From assembly GCA_964510345.1 (NCBI GenBank), contig CAZEBB010000019.1, forward strand, positions 1-34,118: 34,118 nt of DNA. Reading direction: 5' to 3'. The notes under the pieces are model-generated. The model was not told the DNA's origin, did not search any database, and worked only from the letters and a program-made list of their open reading frames with translations. Origin of the DNA: JAAYQA01 sp964510345 (GTDB lineage Bacteria; Bacillota; Clostridia; Tissierellales; Peptoniphilaceae). Position 1 is the stretch's first letter. Each line of letters opens with the position of its first letter. Of this stretch, positions 30,792 to 34,118 are shown piece after piece. Made by a program: the position numbers and the translations under genes.

Positions 30792-31471
30792 AACGAGTTG
30801 CGATCAGCTGCTGGCCGGACACCAAACTAGGCCGGTCCGTCCACGAAATCAACGAATCCTTCGCACGGCAAATCGAAAAAGCCGGAGCGCTGCCTTTTTT
30901 AGTGCCCATTTTAGATACCAATGCCGACCTTACGCCCTATATCGAAGAGATGGACGGGCTGCTTCTCATCGGCGGAGCGGATGTGGCCAGCTTCGAATAC
31001 GGCGAAGACCCGCACGAGAGCGCCGAAGCCTATCAGTTTAAGAGAGACGCTCATGAGCGCCGCTTCTTTATGGAAGCCTACCGCGCCGGCAAGAAGATTA
31101 TAGGCGTGTGCCGCGGCATGCACATGATCAATATCGCGCTGGGTGGGAGCCTCTGGCAGCACTTGCCCGAACTGGAAGGCGGCGTGATGCACGGCGGTTT
31201 CATCCCCAATGTGAAAATCCCGTACCACCGGATCCAAACGACCGGCGGTCGCATGCAAGAGCTGTACCCGGGCGGCCTGATCGTGAACTCCTTTCATCAC
31301 CAAGGCCTCAAGATCGTGGCAAGAGAGCTCACCGTCACCGCCACCAGCTATGACGGTCTGCCCGAAGCCGTGGAGAACGACCAGATCCTCGCCGTGCAGT
31401 TCCACCCCGAGTTCGAAGAGATCAACGCCGATACCGCCGCGCTGTACCGACGGTTTGTGGAGGAGTTGTAG
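30788..31471 (+). CDS. Class I glutamine-amidotransferase-like hydrolase (peptidase C26), copy 2
   Basis: A 227-residue paralog of its upstream neighbour, starting at the overlapping ATG 30788 with GGAGGCG before it; longer in-frame starts lie inside copy 1. LLIGGADVASFEYGE near residue 60, GVCRGMH with C108, VNSFHHQGL near 165 and QFHPE near 206 keep the full triad. The two products share an architecture but differ in many positions, indicating an old tandem duplication with possible heteromeric or divergent substrate use. Confidence 0.9.
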   Translation: MKRVAISCWPDTKLGRSVHEINESFARQIEKAGALPFLVPILDTNADLTPYIEEMDGLLLIGGADVASFEYGEDPHESAEAYQFKRDAHERRFFMEAYRAGKKIIGVCRGMHMINIALGGSLWQHLPELEGGVMHGGFIPNVKIPYHRIQTTGGRMQELYPGGLIVNSFHHQGLKIVARELTVTATSYDGLPEAVENDQILAVQFHPEFEEINADTAALYRRFVEEL

Positions 31472-31473
31472 TA

Positions 31474-31553
31474 GCCCCCTCGGTGGAGGGGGTGCCCGAA
31501 GGGCGGGGGATGGTGCGTTTGACGTCAGCCAGCTCCTTCACCAAGGAGCCATT
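31474..31553 (-). repeat. Intergenic repeat, inverted partner of 34015-34118
   Basis: The first 41 bases (31474-31514) are identical to the reverse complement of 34078-34118. The far end also matches the GGCTCCTTGG family word, reversed (CCAAGGAGCC). It contains internal hairpins of C/G runs. Confidence 0.65.
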
Positions 31554-31562
31554 CACACAAAT

Positions 31563-31582
31563 CCGCCTACGGGCGGTTTTTT
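31563..31582 (+). terminator. Intrinsic terminator after the C26 pair
   Basis: CCGCC pairs with GGCGG around a short loop and is followed by TTTTTT (31577-31582). Confidence 0.7.
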
Positions 31583-31610
31583 CATGTCTACACACTCTCT
31601 CCATTTTTGT

Positions 31611-31689
31611 ATTGTACAATGAATTAAGAACATATACTTGACAAATACAACGATGTAAATTACAATTATTAAACATTGTATATTACAAT
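31611..31689 (+). promoter_or_regulatory. marR-ftsH promoter with three TGTA/TACA palindromes
   Basis: TTGACA (31638-31643), a 17-bp spacer and TACAAT (31661-31666) form a near-ideal promoter. Palindromes ATTGTACAAT (31611-31620), TGTAAATTACA (31654-31664, over the -10 box) and ATTGTA-TAT-TACAAT (31675-31689, over the start region) share the same half-site. This is the expected arrangement for repression by the MarR-type protein encoded next. Confidence 0.75.
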
Positions 31690-31706
31690 GAAAAAAGGAG
31701 AGAAAG

Positions 31707-32174
31707 ATGAACCCGACGCACTTTACATTAGAAACGTGGGAACTCTTATACGCCACCCATGCGACCAAAGACCTAATCGTCAAGCAACTGCAATCCGATC
31801 ACGAGCTCACACCGCAACAAATCCGCCTCTTGCTGCAAATCAGCATCGACGGCGCCGTCGCACAATCGGAGCTCGCACAACGCTTAGATATCGACCTGGG
31901 CAACTTGAGCCGACTGTGTCGAAAACTAGAAGACAAAAACTATATCGAGCGCGCACGTCAGCAGACCGACCGGCGCGTCGTCAAAGTGCGACTGAGCAAA
32001 AACGGAGAGAAGATGCTGCAATCCATGGAGAAAAAATCCAAAGAGCTCATCCAACCGGTGCTCCAAGATTTCAGCGACGAAGAATTGCAAACCATGATCA
32101 CCGGCATGCGATCGTTTCTCAAAGTGATCCACCATTTAAAGGAGTCCTGCCAACGTGAACCCGAAAAACAATAA
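31707..32174 (+). CDS. MarR-family transcriptional regulator
   Basis: A 155-residue winged-helix regulator. Helical dimerisation segments flank a DNA-binding domain around residues 45-105 (LTPQQIRLLLQISIDG, AQSELAQRLDIDLGNLSRLCRKLEDKNYIERA, then the RQQTDRRVVKVRLSKNG wing typical of MarR). AAAGGAG precedes the ATG. The palindromes in its promoter suggest autorepression. It is translationally overlapped with ftsH by 20 bases, so the regulator likely controls this protease gene; the inducing signal is unknown. Confidence 0.92.
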   Translation: MNPTHFTLETWELLYATHATKDLIVKQLQSDHELTPQQIRLLLQISIDGAVAQSELAQRLDIDLGNLSRLCRKLEDKNYIERARQQTDRRVVKVRLSKNGEKMLQSMEKKSKELIQPVLQDFSDEELQTMITGMRSFLKVIHHLKESCQREPEKQ

Positions 32175-33984
32175 AAGTAACGACCCCAATCAACAGCGAA
32201 AGAACCTTCTGTATTACTACGGAAGCGTGCTTTTGATCGTGTTGATCTTCAATATATTCCTTGCACCCAAGCTGTTTGAACCGCAAGTACAGGAAGTGCC
32301 GTATTCGAAGTTTATCAGCCAAATCGATGCCGGCGAAGTGACCAAAGTAGAGATCCAGGACAATCAGATCGTCTATACCACCGGTTATGAAGCCAACCAA
32401 AAGTACTTTAACACCGGCATCGTCGCCGACGACACCCTGCCCCAACGCCTCCAAGAAAAGGGCGTGCCCTACGGCGCGACCATCCAAAAGCGCCCCAATA
32501 TCCTGCTGAGCCTCCTGCTCACCTACGGGATCCCGATCCTCATCTTCGTGTTCATCGGGCGCATGCTGAGCCGAAGTATGAGCAGCAAAATGGGCGGTGG
32601 GCTGTCCCTCGGTGGGCAAGCCGGAAAAGTCTACGTACCCGACGGCGATAAAAAGACATTTGATGACGTCGCAGGGCAGGACGAAGCCAAAGAGTCCCTC
32701 ACGGAGATCGTCGATTACCTCGCCAATCCGTCGCGCTACGCGAAAATCGGCGCGCGCTGCCCAAAGGGCATCCTGCTCGTCGGGCCGCCCGGAACCGGGA
32801 AGACCCTCATGGCCAAAGCCGTCGCCGGCGAAGCTCACGTACCGTTCTTCTCCATCTCCGGATCCGAATTCGTGGAAATGTTTGTCGGCAGAGGCGCCGC
32901 CAAAGTGCGCGAGCTGTTCGACCAAGCCAATAAAAAAGCGCCGTGCATCGTCTTTATCGACGAGATCGACACCATCGGGAAAAAGCGTGGCGGAGCCATC
33001 ATGGGCAATGATGAGCGCGAGCAGACCTTAAACCAGCTGCTCACCGAGATGGACGGCTTTGAAGCCAACAACGGTGTCGTCATCTTGGCGGCGACCAACC
33101 AACCCGAAGTGCTGGACCCCGCGCTGCTGCGCCCCGGCCGCTTTGACCGCCAAGTGCGCGTCGAACTGCCCGACCTAAACGGCCGAATCGCCATCTTCCA
33201 CGTCCACGCCAAGAAATACGAGATGGACGAAGGGATCGACTTTAACCTGTTAGGCCGCGCGACCGCCGGAGCCTCCGGAGCCGACATCGCCAATATCATC
33301 AACGAAGGCGCCCTGCGCGCCGTGCGAGAGAATCGCGAAGTCGTCACCCAAGCCGACTTGGAAGAATCCATCGAAGTCGTCATCGCCGGGCATCAGCGCA
33401 AAAATGCGATCCTGTCCGACCACGAGAAGAAGATCATCGCGTACCACGAGATCGGCCACGCTCTAGTGGCGGCCAAGCAGAGCAACAGCGCGCCCGTGCA
33501 CAAGATCACCATCGTGCCCCGCACCTCCGGTGCCTTGGGCTATACCATGCAGGTCGAAGAGCAGGAGAAAGCGCTGCTTTCCAAGACCGATGCCCAAGAG
33601 AAACTCGCCGTCTACAGCGGAGGCCGCGCCGCCGAAGCCCTCGTGTTCGGTGACATTACGACCGGAGCGTCCAACGACATCGCCCAAATGACTAAGATTG
33701 CGCGCGCCATGGTGACCCAGTTCGGAATGAGTGACGAGTTCGGCATGATGGCCATCGAAAGCGAAGTCAACCCGTACCTGAGCGGCGGCACCACGAGCAA
33801 CGCTTCGCCCGAAACCATGAAGCGCGTGGACGACGAAGTAAAAGAGATCATCGACACCGCGTACAACACCGCCTACAAGATATTGGAAGACAACCGCGAC
33901 GCGCTCGACCGCCTGTCCAACCACCTGTTGGCCAAAGAGACGATCAGTGGGAAAGAGTTTATGGAACTGCTGGAAACCGCGTAA
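32155..33984 (+). CDS. ftsH: ATP-dependent zinc metalloprotease FtsH
   Basis: A membrane AAA+ protease of 609 residues that degrades membrane and some soluble proteins. The GTG start at 32155 has AAAGGAG within the end of marR. The first membrane segment lies at about 22-40 and the second at about 117-135, flanking a small external domain. Walker A GPPGTGKT spans 210-217, and Walker B IVFIDEID and the arginine-finger LLRPGRFDR follow. The zinc site HEIGH is at 431-435 (usual form HEAGH). The C-terminus is short. Control by an overlapping marR gene is unusual for the housekeeping copy, so this may be a second FtsH. Confidence 0.95.
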   Translation: MNPKNNKSNDPNQQRKNLLYYYGSVLLIVLIFNIFLAPKLFEPQVQEVPYSKFISQIDAGEVTKVEIQDNQIVYTTGYEANQKYFNTGIVADDTLPQRLQEKGVPYGATIQKRPNILLSLLLTYGIPILIFVFIGRMLSRSMSSKMGGGLSLGGQAGKVYVPDGDKKTFDDVAGQDEAKESLTEIVDYLANPSRYAKIGARCPKGILLVGPPGTGKTLMAKAVAGEAHVPFFSISGSEFVEMFVGRGAAKVRELFDQANKKAPCIVFIDEIDTIGKKRGGAIMGNDEREQTLNQLLTEMDGFEANNGVVILAATNQPEVLDPALLRPGRFDRQVRVELPDLNGRIAIFHVHAKKYEMDEGIDFNLLGRATAGASGADIANIINEGALRAVRENREVVTQADLEESIEVVIAGHQRKNAILSDHEKKIIAYHEIGHALVAAKQSNSAPVHKITIVPRTSGALGYTMQVEEQEKALLSKTDAQEKLAVYSGGRAAEALVFGDITTGASNDIAQMTKIARAMVTQFGMSDEFGMMAIESEVNPYLSGGTTSNASPETMKRVDDEVKEIIDTAYNTAYKILEDNRDALDRLSNHLLAKETISGKEFMELLETA

Positions 33985-34012
33985 GAGAGAGGGGAGACCT
34001 TCTCTCTTTTTT
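33984..34012 (+). terminator. Intrinsic terminator after ftsH
   Basis: AGAGAGAGG pairs, with a bulge, with CCTTCTCTCT and is followed by TTTTTT. Confidence 0.75.
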
Positions 34013-34014
34013 GT

Positions 34015-34118
34015 GGCTCCTTGGAGAAGAAGGTGGCTGATGGTGTCCTTCCGTCAGACGGAAGATTGTGATGTAGAACCATCCCCCGCCCTTCGGGCAC
34101 CCCCTCCACCGAGGGGGC
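34015..34118 (+). repeat. Intergenic repeat, reaching the right edge
   Basis: It begins with GGCTCCTTGGAGAAG as in the 29277 copy and has the GACGG/CCGTC-type hairpin. It ends with a 41-base block that is the exact reverse complement of 31474-31514. It may continue past the window. Confidence 0.65.

Overview
The window reads as a chromosomal stretch of an anaerobic, moderate-GC Firmicute (Clostridia/Tissierellia-like). Reasons: near-universal AGGAGG ribosome binding sites, a DUF1858 redox-disulfide gene, a probable HesB-like selenoprotein, a serC/serA/DUF1015 cluster of clostridial type, separate formiminotransferase and cyclodeaminase genes, and short intergenic repeats of the kind I associate with gut Firmicutes. 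Two runs of exactly 100 N (17904-18003 and 26807-26906) mark scaffold gaps, so this is probably a draft or metagenome assembly. No tRNA, rRNA, CRISPR, transposase or phage module is visible.

Layout. 1-2.7 kb: edge of a DUF1858 gene, then a membrane transporter with an M20D amidohydrolase. 2.7-5.7 kb: small holin-like membrane protein, a HesB-like gene with an in-frame TGA (selenocysteine candidate), greA and lysS. 5.7-19.5 kb: a catabolic island. A cyclase-family hydrolase and a PucR regulator face each other. Divergent from pucR runs a long operon: hydantoinase-like amidohydrolase, NCS2 xanthine-type permease, isochorismatase-fold hydrolase, ubiX, ubiD, three BMC-H shell proteins, two BMC-associated proteins, one EutN/CcmL vertex protein, a diverged adenine deaminase, formimino-THF cyclodeaminase and a formiminotransferase, ending at a strong terminator. 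19.6-24.1 kb: glycosyltransferase, then serC-like/serA/DUF1015. 24.1-29.3 kb: dCMP deaminase, patatin, DUF445, apbE and VanY-type carboxypeptidase. 29.3-34.1 kb: unknown protein, two tandem class I glutamine-amidotransferase-like hydrolases, and a marR-ftsH pair bracketed by inverted copies of an intergenic repeat.

Main interpretation. The island contains one plausible enzyme for every step of the classical clostridial anaerobic xanthine pathway: xanthine -> 4-ureido-5-imidazolecarboxylate -> 4-amino-5-imidazolecarboxylate -> 4-aminoimidazole -> 4-imidazolone -> formiminoglycine -> glycine + formimino-THF -> methenyl-THF. These genes are interleaved with a small microcompartment shell. There is no aldehyde dehydrogenase, alcohol dehydrogenase or phosphotransacylase, so this is not a standard aldehyde-type metabolosome. 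I infer a purine-degrading microcompartment that confines labile aminoimidazole and imidazolone intermediates. Family assignments are read from sequence; the step-by-step mapping is inference. Purine- or pyrimidine-associated, aldehyde-independent compartments have, as far as I recall, been noted in BMC surveys, so the locus type may not be entirely new. The enzyme mapping is the part most worth testing.
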